Source: DASWJZ01 sp963720705 (lineage in GTDB: Bacteria; Pseudomonadota; Alphaproteobacteria; Rhizobiales; Afifellaceae). From it: a stretch of DNA of 64,000 bases. Below, one piece after another: positions 25,201 to 32,887 of the stretch. Where the stretch lies: the NCBI GenBank assembly GCA_963720705.1, contig CAVRGJ010000016.1, forward strand, positions 1 through 64,000, read 5' to 3'. Position 1 is the first letter of the stretch; every line of letters starts with the position of its first letter. The notes beneath the pieces were generated by a model. That model was not told the DNA's origin, did not search any database, and worked only from the letters and a program-made list of their open reading frames with translations. The translations under genes and the position numbers were made by a program.

Positions 25201-25409
25201 AGCGCCGCGGCGCCCCCCGCGCCCGGTCTGGCCCCTTGCGTCCCTAACCGCTCTTCCCCATCTCCCGCCGCTTCTGGCGCGGTTCTTGCTCCGCTAGGAT
25301 CGTGGAGCGAATCGAACGAAAATGCCTGTCGTCACAGGCCTTTGTGTGCGCCGGCCGGCCGGCGCTCAGGGCTTTTGGGCCTTTGACCCGAGCCGGAGCT
25401 GAAACGAGA

Positions 25410-26321
25410 ATGCCGATCTACAGCGTCCGTCACGTCACCACCTATCGCTACCGCCAGCCGGTGGCGTTCGGCGAGCATCGCATGATGCTCTCGCCGCGCG
25501 AGGGGCATGACCAGCGGCTGCTGTCTTCTTCGCTCAAGATCACGCCGGAGCCGGCGAGCCTGCGCTTCTCCGACGATGCGCTCGGCAACCGCGTCGGCGT
25601 CGCGCGGTTTTCCGGTCGGAACGACACCCTGGTGTTCGAATCGAACATCCGCGTGGAGCTCTGGCGCTCGCATCCGATGGGTTTCAACATCGAGGATCGT
25701 GCGCTTCAGCTTCCCATCACCTTCGAGGCGGACGAGCTCGAAGACCTCTGGCCTTATCTGACGCCGCGCCATCGCGATCCCGAAGGCGCGCTCGGCGCCT
25801 GGATACGCAGCTTCTTGCGCGCGGGCGGGCCGACGCCGACGCTTGAGCTTCTGACCGCGATGATCGACGGCATCCACCGTGGGCTGACTTATGTGCGGCG
25901 GCACGAGAAGGGCATCCAGAACCCGGCCGAGACGCTTCACCGCGGCTCCGGCACCTGCCGCGATTTCACCGAGCTGATGATCGAGGCGCTCCGCGCGCTC
26001 GGGCTGCCGGCGCGCTTCGTCTCCGGCTATCTCTACGTGCCGGATCGCGACAGCCACGAAGTGCATGGCGGCGGCTCCACGCATGCTTGGGTCGAGGTGT
26101 ATCTTCCCGGCGCCGGCTGGATCGACATCGACCCGACCAACGCCATTCTCGGCAATGACGGGCTGATCCGCGTCGCGGTCGCGCGCGAGCCGAGCGAGGC
26201 GTTGCCGCTCTACGGTTCCTATTCCGGCTTTCCTTCCGACGACCTCGGTATGGAAGTCATGGTAAAGGTGGCGCTCGAGGAGGCCGGCGAGGCGGAACTT
26301 GCCGAAGTGCTTCGCGCTTAA
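25410..26321 (+). CDS. Transglutaminase-like protein with N-terminal beta domain
   Basis: 303 residues from the ATG at 25410. Residues 1-85 form the bacterial transglutaminase N-terminal domain (YSVRHVTTYRYRQPVAFGEHRMML). Residues 155-260 hold the catalytic triad: Cys in GSGTCRDFTELMIEALRALGLPARFVSGY, His in THAWVEVYLPGAGW and Asp in IDIDPTN. Such proteins are cysteine proteases or amidases, often near circularly permuted ATP-grasp genes; here the partner is another transglutaminase-like gene 8 bases downstream. No signal peptide, so it acts in the cytoplasm. Confidence 0.9.
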   Translation: MPIYSVRHVTTYRYRQPVAFGEHRMMLSPREGHDQRLLSSSLKITPEPASLRFSDDALGNRVGVARFSGRNDTLVFESNIRVELWRSHPMGFNIEDRALQLPITFEADELEDLWPYLTPRHRDPEGALGAWIRSFLRAGGPTPTLELLTAMIDGIHRGLTYVRRHEKGIQNPAETLHRGSGTCRDFTELMIEALRALGLPARFVSGYLYVPDRDSHEVHGGGSTHAWVEVYLPGAGWIDIDPTNAILGNDGLIRVAVAREPSEALPLYGSYSGFPSDDLGMEVMVKVALEEAGEAELAEVLRA

Positions 26322-26329
26322 GGAGATGC

Positions 26330-27139
26330 ATGCAGATCCGCGCCGGCTACGAGATCGAGTACGAGTGTCCGCAGCCGACGCCTATGCTGCTCGTGCTTTC
26401 CATCCACCCCTCGCGCTTTCCAGATCTCTCCACGCCGCACCGCATCCGCTTCGAGCCTCATATCTCGTCGAGCAATTACGAGGACGGCTTCGGCAACATC
26501 TGCACCCGCATCACCGCGCCGGCCGGGCGCATCAAGATCGCCGCCGACTTCCAGATCGGCGACGCCGGCACGCCGGATATCGTGGCGCCCGAGGCGCAGC
26601 AACTTCCGATCGAGAGCCTCCCGGAGGAGGCGATCGTCTTCCTGCTCGGCAGCCGCTACTGCGAGACCGACGCGCTAACCGCGATCGCCTGGTCGCTGTT
26701 CGGCAACAGCCCGCCGGGTTGGGCGCGCGTGCAGGCCATCTGCGACTACGTCCACGAGCGCATTACCTTTGACTACATGAAAGCCAATCCGCAGCGGACC
26801 GCCTGGGGCGCGAACCATGAGCGAACCGGCGTCTGCCGTGACTTCGCGCATCTCGCCGTCACGTTCTGCCGCTGCATGAACATTCCGGCGCGCTACTGCA
26901 CCGGCTATCTCGGCGACATCGGCGTGCCGCCGGATCCCGAGCCGATGGATTTCTCCGCCTGGTTCGAGGCCTTCCTCGACGGCCGCTGGTACACCTTCGA
27001 TGCGCGTCACAACCATCCGCGCATCGGCCGCATCCTGATGGCGCGCGGACGCGACGCGACCGATGTCGCCATCACCACCAGCTTCGGCCCGAACACGCTC
27101 GCCGGCTTCAAGGTTCATACCGACGAAGTGAAGGCTTGA
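26330..27139 (+). CDS. Second transglutaminase-like protein
   Basis: 269 residues, starting 8 bases after the previous gene with GGAG just upstream. The triad is recognisable: Cys in HERTGVCRDFAHLAVTFCRCMNIPARYCTGYLG (about 163-195), His/Trp-type partner in SAWFEAFLDGRWYTFDARHNHPRIGR. The N-terminal half differs from its neighbour (YEIEYECPQPTPMLLVLSIHPSR). Together the pair may form a heteromeric enzyme or act successively. The operon appears to continue into the sulfite-oxidase-fold gene. Confidence 0.9.
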   Translation: MQIRAGYEIEYECPQPTPMLLVLSIHPSRFPDLSTPHRIRFEPHISSSNYEDGFGNICTRITAPAGRIKIAADFQIGDAGTPDIVAPEAQQLPIESLPEEAIVFLLGSRYCETDALTAIAWSLFGNSPPGWARVQAICDYVHERITFDYMKANPQRTAWGANHERTGVCRDFAHLAVTFCRCMNIPARYCTGYLGDIGVPPDPEPMDFSAWFEAFLDGRWYTFDARHNHPRIGRILMARGRDATDVAITTSFGPNTLAGFKVHTDEVKA

Positions 27140-27240
27140 GGCCGCGTGAGCCTGGATCGCCGCTGCCGGGACGTGTATCTGGTTCCGGCTTCGCGGCCGA
27201 GCGGCACGTCGAGCGCCATCCATTGAGGAGTTAAGACCGA

Positions 27241-27846
27241 ATGGTCACTCGTGGCTTCACCGGCCGGGCGCGACCGCCGGAAATCGCCGAGCGCCTGCCG
27301 CCCGGCCAGTATCTCGAACAGGAGTTTCCCGTGCTCTCGGCCGGGCCGACGCCGCGCGTTCGCACCGAGGACTGGTCGTTCACGCTGAAGGACGGCCCGA
27401 AGCCGGTGATGACGTGGGACTGGGCGGCGTTCAACGCACTGCCGCAGTCGAAGATGACGCGCGACATCCACTGCGTAACGAAGTGGTCGAAGTTCAACAC
27501 GCCGTGGGAGGGCGTGCTCGTCGACGATATCTTCGCTGAGGCCGGCATCGTGCCGCCGACCGCGTTCACGCTCGCACATTCCTTCGACGGCTATTCCACC
27601 AACGTGCCGGTCGCAGACCTCGTCGAGGGCAAGGCGATGGTTGCGCTGAAATACGAGGGCAAGCCGCTCCACCCCGAGCATGGCGGGCCGGCGCGGCTCC
27701 TCGTGCCGCATCTTTATTTCTGGAAGTCGGCGAAGTGGGTGAACGGCCTACAGTTCACCAAGAACGACGAGCCCGGCTTCTGGGAGCTGCGCGGCTACCA
27801 CATCTACGGCGACCCCTGGCGTGAGCAGCGCTTTACCGGCGACTGA
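27241..27846 (+). CDS. Sulfite oxidase-like molybdopterin-dependent oxidoreductase
   Basis: 201 residues of the short cytoplasmic branch of the sulfite oxidase fold. The Mo-ligand Cys lies in DIHCVTKWSKFNTPWEGV (about 78-95), followed by the substrate-pocket region GYSTNVPVADLVEGKAMVALKYEGKPLHPEHGGPARLLVP and WVNGLQFTKNDEPGFWE. There is no Tat signal and no haem domain, unlike MsrP/YedY or SorA, so electrons probably come from the reductase encoded next. The substrate is unknown. Confidence 0.9.
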   Translation: MVTRGFTGRARPPEIAERLPPGQYLEQEFPVLSAGPTPRVRTEDWSFTLKDGPKPVMTWDWAAFNALPQSKMTRDIHCVTKWSKFNTPWEGVLVDDIFAEAGIVPPTAFTLAHSFDGYSTNVPVADLVEGKAMVALKYEGKPLHPEHGGPARLLVPHLYFWKSAKWVNGLQFTKNDEPGFWELRGYHIYGDPWREQRFTGD

Positions 27847-27848
27847 TC

Positions 27849-28589
27849 TTGGCGATCGAGGGGCCGATCCGCTGGCAAGAGGCGAAAATCGTCCGCGTCG
27901 TTCCGCGGACGCATCGCATCAAGAGTTTCTTCTTCGCGCCCGCGCGTCCGTTCGCTTTTCGCGCCGGACAGCACGTCGATGTCCGGCTGACGGCGCCCGA
28001 CGGCTATCAGGCTGAGCGCTCCTATTCGATCGCCTCGGCGCCGGAGGATGGCGCGACCTTCGAGCTTGCCATCGAGCGGCTCGACGATGGCGAGGTCTCG
28101 CCCTTCTTCCACGACGTCGCGGAAGTCGGCGACGGGATCGAGCTGCGTGGGCCGATCGGCGGGCATTTCGTCTGGTCGGTCGATGACGGCGGCCCGATCC
28201 TTCTCATCGGCGGCGGTTCCGGGCTCGTTCCGTTGATGGCGATGATCCGTCATCGCGCTGCGCGCGCATCCACGACGCCGATGCTCCTTCTTCTTTCCGG
28301 ACGCACGTCGGAGGAGCTTCTCTATCGCGACGAGCTTCTCGCGCTTGCCGAGAAGCGCGACGACTTCGTGCTTGCATTCGCGCTGACGCGCGAGAAGGCG
28401 TTCCGCAACGGCGACTACTCGCGAAGGGTCGATGCGGCGATGGTTGGCGAGCTTGTTGCGAAGCTTCCCGCGCCGCCGCGCCGCGTCTTCGTCTGCGGCT
28501 CAAATCCGTTTGTCGAAGCGGCAGCGGGCGCAGCGATAGCGGTCGGCGTCAAAGCCGAGATCATCCGTACCGAGCGCTACGGCGGCTGA
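27849..28589 (+). CDS. FAD/NAD(P)-binding flavodoxin reductase-type protein
   Basis: 246 residues from the TTG at 27849, two bases after the previous stop. FAD-binding RSYSIASAPEDG (about 57-68), then RGPIGGHFVW and NAD(P)-binding GPILLIGGGSGLVPLMAMIRH (113-133), with the C-terminal RVFVCGSNPFVEAA. It lacks an iron-sulfur domain, so it is a simple ferredoxin-NADP reductase-like module. Tight coupling to the sulfite-oxidase-fold gene suggests it is the electron partner of that enzyme. Confidence 0.92.
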   Translation: MAIEGPIRWQEAKIVRVVPRTHRIKSFFFAPARPFAFRAGQHVDVRLTAPDGYQAERSYSIASAPEDGATFELAIERLDDGEVSPFFHDVAEVGDGIELRGPIGGHFVWSVDDGGPILLIGGGSGLVPLMAMIRHRAARASTTPMLLLLSGRTSEELLYRDELLALAEKRDDFVLAFALTREKAFRNGDYSRRVDAAMVGELVAKLPAPPRRVFVCGSNPFVEAAAGAAIAVGVKAEIIRTERYGG

Positions 28590-28642
28590 CGGCGCACTCG
28601 GCGTTAGTTGATTTTCAACACCGGCAATGCCACCTCTTTCCC

Positions 28643-29068
28643 GCCAGCCGGCCGGACGGCCGCCTCGTCGCAAGACGGGGAGGAAAGTCCGGGCTCCATG
28701 GATGGACGGTGCCGGGTAACGCCCGGCGGGGGCGACCCCAGGGAAAGTGCCACAGAAAGCAAACCGCCCGCCTTCGTGATCGCGGGAAGGCCCCTAAAGG
28801 GCCGCCTCGCGCGGAAAAGATGAAGGCGGGGAAGGGTGAAAGGGTGGGGTAAGAGCCCACCGCGGACCCGGCGACGGGGACGGCACGGCAAACCCCACCG
28901 GGAGCAAGACCAAGAAGGGATAGCGTGAGCTTCGGCTCAGCCTCATCCAGGCCAGCTATCCGGGTCGGTCGCGCGAAGCGTCGGGTAACCGCCGCTCCAG
29001 ATGAATGGCCGTCGCGTCGTTGAGCTTGCTCAGCGGCCTTACAGAACCCGGCTTACAGGCCGGCTGGC
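28643..29068 (+). ncRNA. rnpB: RNase P RNA component, type A
   Basis: The ends form the perfect 11-bp P1 helix GCCAGCCGGCC (28643-28653) with GGCCGGCTGGC (29058-29068). Between them are the universally conserved blocks: GAGGAAAGTCCGGGCTCCAT near 28680, AGGGAAAGTGCCACAGAAA near 28740, GGGTAAGAGCCCACCGC near 28850 and the 3' TACAGAACCCGGCTTACA near 29040. This is the catalytic RNA that matures tRNA 5' ends. Its place near mraZ is typical of Hyphomicrobiales. Confidence 0.98.
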
Positions 29069-29091
29069 GCTTCTCTCATATGACGCGTGCC

Positions 29092-29826
29092 TTACGGCAG
29101 CGCGTCGAGCAACTTCTTCAGCGTCTCGATTGTGGAACGGTCGGCGACGCCGTCCACGCGCGCGGGACGGAAGTGGCGCTGAAAGGCGGCGACGACGTCC
29201 TCGGTGCGCTGGTCGAAGGCACCGCTCATTTCGATCCCGTAGCCATAGAGTGCGAGCATCGCCTGAAGCGCCTCGATCGGCGCGCCTTCGTCGCCACGCT
29301 GGAAGAAGCGCCCGTCGCCGATCGCGACCGGCGCGACGAAGTGCCCGACGCCCGCGGCCGCGAGCGTGTCCCACGGAAATCGCTCGCCCGGATCGAATTT
29401 TCGGCCCGGAGAAACATCGGAATGCGCGAGCACGCGGTGCGGAGGAATTTCGTGGCGCGATAGGATCGCGCGGCAGAGTGCGATCAGGGATTCGATCTGC
29501 GTGGTCGGAAAATCCGGCAGGCCCGCCGGATGCCCGGCGTTCGCAATCTCGATTCCGATCGAGCGCGAATTGATGTCGCTCGACGTGCCCCAGCGCGCTT
29601 CGCCCGCGTGCCACGCACGCCGTGCCTCCGGCACGAGCGAGAGCACCCGCCCGTCCTGATGCACGAAGTAGTGCGACGAGACCTGGCTCTTCGGATCGCA
29701 AAGCCAGCGAAGCGCCTGCTCGTCGTCCGGCATGCCCGTGTAGTGGAGGAGCAGGATGTCGATCGGTCCCTCTCGCCGCTCGCCGCGATTGGGGGAGGGT
29801 CGCGCTTCGATCTTAAGGGCGCTCAT
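29092..29826 (-). CDS. N-acetylmuramoyl-L-alanine amidase (AmpD-like) with peptidoglycan-binding domain
   Basis: 244 residues from the ATG at 29826. The amidase_2 domain shows zinc ligands His in LLLHYTG (about 28-34) and HSDVSPGRKFDPGERFPW (about 130-147), with VSSHYFVHQDGRVLSLVPE between. A C-terminal peptidoglycan-binding helix bundle follows (IEALQAMLALYGYGIEMSGAFDQRTEDVVAAFQRHFRP). No signal peptide is apparent, matching cytoplasmic anhydro-muropeptide recycling amidases such as AmpD, although E. coli AmpD lacks the binding domain. It is near the murein gene cluster. Confidence 0.9.
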   Translation of the reverse strand: MSALKIEARPSPNRGERREGPIDILLLHYTGMPDDEQALRWLCDPKSQVSSHYFVHQDGRVLSLVPEARRAWHAGEARWGTSSDINSRSIGIEIANAGHPAGLPDFPTTQIESLIALCRAILSRHEIPPHRVLAHSDVSPGRKFDPGERFPWDTLAAAGVGHFVAPVAIGDGRFFQRGDEGAPIEALQAMLALYGYGIEMSGAFDQRTEDVVAAFQRHFRPARVDGVADRSTIETLKKLLDALP

Positions 29827-29840
29827 GATTCCCGTTCCGC

Positions 29841-29965
29841 CCTCATCCTGAGGTGCCTTTTCACCCCGTGGTTCGAGGCTCGCGCAGCCTGTCCTTGGTC
29901 CGGCCAAAGGCCGGACCCGAGGGCTCGCACCTCACCGTGAGGGGTGAAAAAACCTCGAAGGATCA
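29841..29965. repeat. Intergenic palindromic repeat between TerB-DnaJ and amidase genes
   Basis: Nested inverted repeats: CCTCA-TCC-TGAGG at 29841-29853, TCACCCC/GGGGTGA with a following A run, and GGTCCGGCC-AAA-GGCCGGACC at 29898-29917. GCACCTCAGGATGAGGG on the minus strand is shared with the in-frame insertion at 23185-23255. TTCGAGGCT and CCTCGAAGGATCAT at the edges are typical of a dispersed rhizobial element. Confidence 0.75.
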
Positions 29966-30667
29966 TGCGCTCTTCCGCCTGCGCTCGATCTGATCCCAGG
30001 CGGCGTTGATCGCGGCGAGCCGGTCGTTTGCGATCCGCGCGAATTCCGGCGGCACGCCGTGCGCCATCAGTCGGTCCGGGTGGTTCTCAGAGACGAGTTG
30101 TCGATAGTGGCGGCGCAGCTGCTGATCGTCCCACGACCGGTCGGCGCCGAGGACGACATAAGGGTCGGCACCTTCGTCGACGGCGTGGCGTGCACGGATC
30201 GTTGCGAAGGTGCGATCGTCGAAGCCGAAGATGTGCGCGACCTCCTCCAAATAGGCGAGCTCGCGCTCGTGCAGCGCTCCGTCGGCGCGCGCGATGTCGA
30301 AGAGCCCGTCGAGCACCGCTTCGAGCGCCGCGGGATCGTCGGCAAATCGCTGCGCCACGTCGCGCGCATAGGCGTCGAAGCCGGCGACGTCGCGCTTGGC
30401 GAGGTTGTAGACGCGGCTGACGTTCCGTTCTTCGCCGGGCGGGATTTCGAAGATGCGGCAAAAAGCGTCGACCTCCGAGCGGCTGACCACGCCGTCGGCC
30501 TTCGCCATTTTGGCGGACAGCGCGATCATGGCGATGGCGAAAGTCACCTCACGCCGGAGCTCTGCATTGGTCACGCCGGCGAGCACGGTGCGCAATCCCG
30601 AGATCGCTGCGCCGACCCGGCCGGCGCCGCCCGCCATCGTCGCCGCAATGCGCGAGAAAATGCCCAT
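29963..30667 (-). CDS. TerB-DnaJ domain protein (DjlA-like)
   Basis: 234 residues. The TerB-like helical domain covers about 35-150 (TFAIAMIALSAKMAKADGVVSRSEVDAFCRIF and a second acidic repeat IARADGALHERELAYLEEV). A C-terminal J domain follows at 165-230 with the HPD motif in VSENHPDRLMA. DjlA is membrane anchored by an N-terminal helix; here only a weak hydrophobic stretch is visible (residues 8-30), so it is probably cytosolic. It would recruit DnaK and may sense an envelope signal. Confidence 0.9.
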   Translation of the reverse strand: MGIFSRIAATMAGGAGRVGAAISGLRTVLAGVTNAELRREVTFAIAMIALSAKMAKADGVVSRSEVDAFCRIFEIPPGEERNVSRVYNLAKRDVAGFDAYARDVAQRFADDPAALEAVLDGLFDIARADGALHERELAYLEEVAHIFGFDDRTFATIRARHAVDEGADPYVVLGADRSWDDQQLRRHYRQLVSENHPDRLMAHGVPPEFARIANDRLAAINAAWDQIERRRKSA

Positions 30668-30857
30668 GCGACTTCCCTAGCTGCGTCGGCCGAGAGTGGA
30701 AAGGGTCGGGGCCGCAGCGGGAAATTTGTCGCCTGCGGTTGGATTTAGGCGGCTGCGCTTACGCTGCGTTTACCCTGTTCGCCCACTCTCTCCGGATGCG
30801 CTCCACCTTTTTCGCTTCGCGCGCCCGCGCACCGGCCTGCCGCTATGTTCCATTGAC

Positions 30858-30894
30858 CACCCATAAAATCCCATGATACTCCATATTGTCCCGG
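30858..30894. promoter_or_regulatory. MraZ operator: four direct repeats with 10-base period
   Basis: CCCAT at 30860, CCCAT at 30870, TCCAT at 30880 and CCCGG at 30890 form direct repeats spaced exactly one helical turn apart. On the minus strand they read ATGGG, the TGGGN-type box to which MraZ is known to bind in tandem to repress its own dcw promoter. They lie about 130-165 bases upstream of mraZ in an AT-rich patch; the surrounding 356-base region holds no gene. Confidence 0.8.
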
Positions 30895-31023
30895 CCGATG
30901 AGCCCGGTCGCGTCTGCTCGGTAAGCCGCCGAAAACGGCGGAAATCCGCGCGGGAACGAGGCTTGAGCCGGTGGCGCCATCCGCGTGCGGAGACGCTGCC
31001 GGAAACCGCGGGAACGAGGGGCG

Positions 31024-31503
31024 ATGGACGGTTTTGTGGCCACATTCGTGAACCGGCTCGACCAGAAGGGTCGGGTTTCGGTTCCGGCCCCCTTCCGAGC
31101 AGTGCTGGCGCGCGAGGGCGAGGACGGCCTCTACTGCTACCCCGCGCTCGACCGGCCGGCGATCGACGGCGGCGGGGCCAAGCTCAAGCAGGCGATTGCC
31201 GATCGTCTCGGCGTCTTCGAGACCTTCTCGGAGGACCACGAGAGCCTGGCGACGGCCTTCTATGGCGAGAGCCGCGTCCTGAAGATCGACCCGGACGGCC
31301 GCGTCGTGCTTCCGGAAGAGTTCCGCGCCTATGCGGGGATCGCCGAGACGGCGGTCTTCGTCGGCCAGGGCTACAAGTTCCAGATCTGGGAGCCCGAGCG
31401 CTTCGCTGTGCGCCAGCGCGAGACGCGCGCGCATCTGCGTTCGGTTACGCGCGGGCTCGGCAAACAGAATTCCCCGGCTTCGGGCAGGGGAGACCCGGCA
31501 TGA
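31024..31503 (+). CDS. mraZ: Transcriptional regulator MraZ
   Basis: 159 residues from the ATG at 31024. Two AbrB-like half-domains are visible: DQKGRVSVPAPFRAVL near residue 14 and DPDGRVVLPEEFRAYAG near 90. MraZ forms ring-shaped oligomers and represses the dcw operon by binding repeated TGGG boxes, which are found upstream here. The C-terminal 25 residues are a polar extension common in Hyphomicrobiales. Its stop overlaps the rsmH start by four bases. Confidence 0.95.
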   Translation: MDGFVATFVNRLDQKGRVSVPAPFRAVLAREGEDGLYCYPALDRPAIDGGGAKLKQAIADRLGVFETFSEDHESLATAFYGESRVLKIDPDGRVVLPEEFRAYAGIAETAVFVGQGYKFQIWEPERFAVRQRETRAHLRSVTRGLGKQNSPASGRGDPA

Positions 31504-32534
31504 TCGCGGGCCGCAGCGCGAACGAGGCTGCTGGCGGACCGGCTCGCCACATTCCGGTCCTCCTGCCCGAGATGCTTCAGCATCTCGAAGTCGTCGAAGG
31601 CGGCCGCTACATCGACGGCACGTTCGGCGCCGGCGGCTACTCGCGTGCCATCCTGGAGCGTGGCGGCACCGTGCTTGCGCTCGACCGCGACCGCGCCGCA
31701 ATCGAAGCCGGCGCGACGATGGTGGCGGAGTTCGGCGGCCGGCTGATCCTCGTCGAAGGCCGTTTCTCCGATCTCGACGCGCATGCGCGCGCCGCCGGCT
31801 TCTTCCCCGTCGACGGGGTCGTCCTCGATGTCGGCGTCTCGTCGATGCAGCTCGACGATGCGGCGCGCGGCTTCTCCTTCCGCCACGACGGGCCGCTCGA
31901 CATGCGCATGGGGCCGGGTGGCGCCGACGCGGCTTCCGTTGTGAACAGCGCCCCGGCGAAGGAACTCGCCGCCATCATCCGCGTCTACGGCGAGGAGCGG
32001 AAGGCAGGGCGGATCGCCCGTGCCATCGAGAAGGCGCGTGCGGAAGAGCCGATCACGCACACCGGACGGCTCGCGGAGATCGTTGCGGCGGCGGCCGGTC
32101 CGGCGGGCGCCTCGCGCATCCATCCTGCGACCCGCACCTTCCAGGCGCTTCGCATCTTCATCAACCGCGAGCTTGAAGAGCTGGCCGAGGCGCTCGCCGC
32201 CGCGGAGGCGGTATTGCGCGAAGGCGGCCGGCTCGTCGTCGTCGCGTTCCATTCGCTCGAAGACCGCATCGTGAAGCGCTTCCTGCAGGAGCGCGCGCGC
32301 GAGGCGCACGGCTCGCGGCATCTGCCGCTGGCGAAAACCGAGCCCCCGACCTTCCGGCTGGCCACGCGCGGCGCCGTCGAGCCCGCGCCGGCGGAGGTCG
32401 AAGCCAATCCACGCGCGCGCTCGGCGCGGCTTCGCGCAGCGGTGCGCACCGGCACACCCGCCCGCGCACTCGATTTCGAGGCGGTCGGCGTGCCGCGGCT
32501 CGTCGGCGTCGCCGGACCGGAGGCATACCAATGA
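31500..32534 (+). CDS. rsmH: 16S rRNA (cytosine(1402)-N(4))-methyltransferase
   Basis: 344 residues from the ATG at 31500. RsmH (MraW) methylates N4 of C1402 in the 16S rRNA decoding centre using SAM. Motifs: HIPVLLPEML at 17-26, SAM loop YIDGTFGAGGYSRAIL near 38, LDVGVSSMQLDDAARGFSFRHDGPLDMRM around 112 and VVVAFHSLEDRIVKRFLQ near 240. Four-base ATGA overlaps connect it to mraZ upstream and ftsL downstream, indicating translational coupling. Confidence 0.97.
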   Translation: MIAGRSANEAAGGPARHIPVLLPEMLQHLEVVEGGRYIDGTFGAGGYSRAILERGGTVLALDRDRAAIEAGATMVAEFGGRLILVEGRFSDLDAHARAAGFFPVDGVVLDVGVSSMQLDDAARGFSFRHDGPLDMRMGPGGADAASVVNSAPAKELAAIIRVYGEERKAGRIARAIEKARAEEPITHTGRLAEIVAAAAGPAGASRIHPATRTFQALRIFINRELEELAEALAAAEAVLREGGRLVVVAFHSLEDRIVKRFLQERAREAHGSRHLPLAKTEPPTFRLATRGAVEPAPAEVEANPRARSARLRAAVRTGTPARALDFEAVGVPRLVGVAGPEAYQ

Positions 32535-32887
32535 TCCGCTGGCTACAGATCGTCTGCGTCGTTGCCGCCGCCGGCTCGGCCGTCTTCGTGTTTCAGGTGA
32601 AGTACCGCGCCGAAGCGGTCGCGGAGCGTGCCGCTCAGCTGCAGCGCGATCTCGACCAGGAGAAGGAGACGCAGTCGCTGCTAGCGGCGGAGTGGAGCAT
32701 GCTCATCCAGCCGGCGCGCGTGCAGGCGCTGGTCGAGCGCCACAACGATATCCTGAAGCTTGAGCCGCTCGATCCGAAGCAGATCACTCGCATCGAGAAC
32801 CTCCCGATGCGGCCGACCGGCCCCGCGCCGGACGATGAGGCGGCGCTTTCTGCGATCCTCGAAATGCCGACGGACGTGCTGAGATGA
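32531..32887 (+). CDS. ftsL: Cell division protein FtsL
   Basis: 118 residues: a short cytoplasmic start, one membrane helix (about 4-22, IVCVVAAAGSAVFVF), then a coiled coil rich in Ala, Glu and Gln (YRAEAVAERAAQLQRDLDQEKETQSLLAAEWSML) and a Pro-rich end. FtsL pairs with FtsB and FtsQ in the divisome. Sequence identity to model FtsL is low as usual, so the call rests on topology and its place between rsmH and ftsI. Confidence 0.88.
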   Translation: MIRWLQIVCVVAAAGSAVFVFQVKYRAEAVAERAAQLQRDLDQEKETQSLLAAEWSMLIQPARVQALVERHNDILKLEPLDPKQITRIENLPMRPTGPAPDDEAALSAILEMPTDVLR

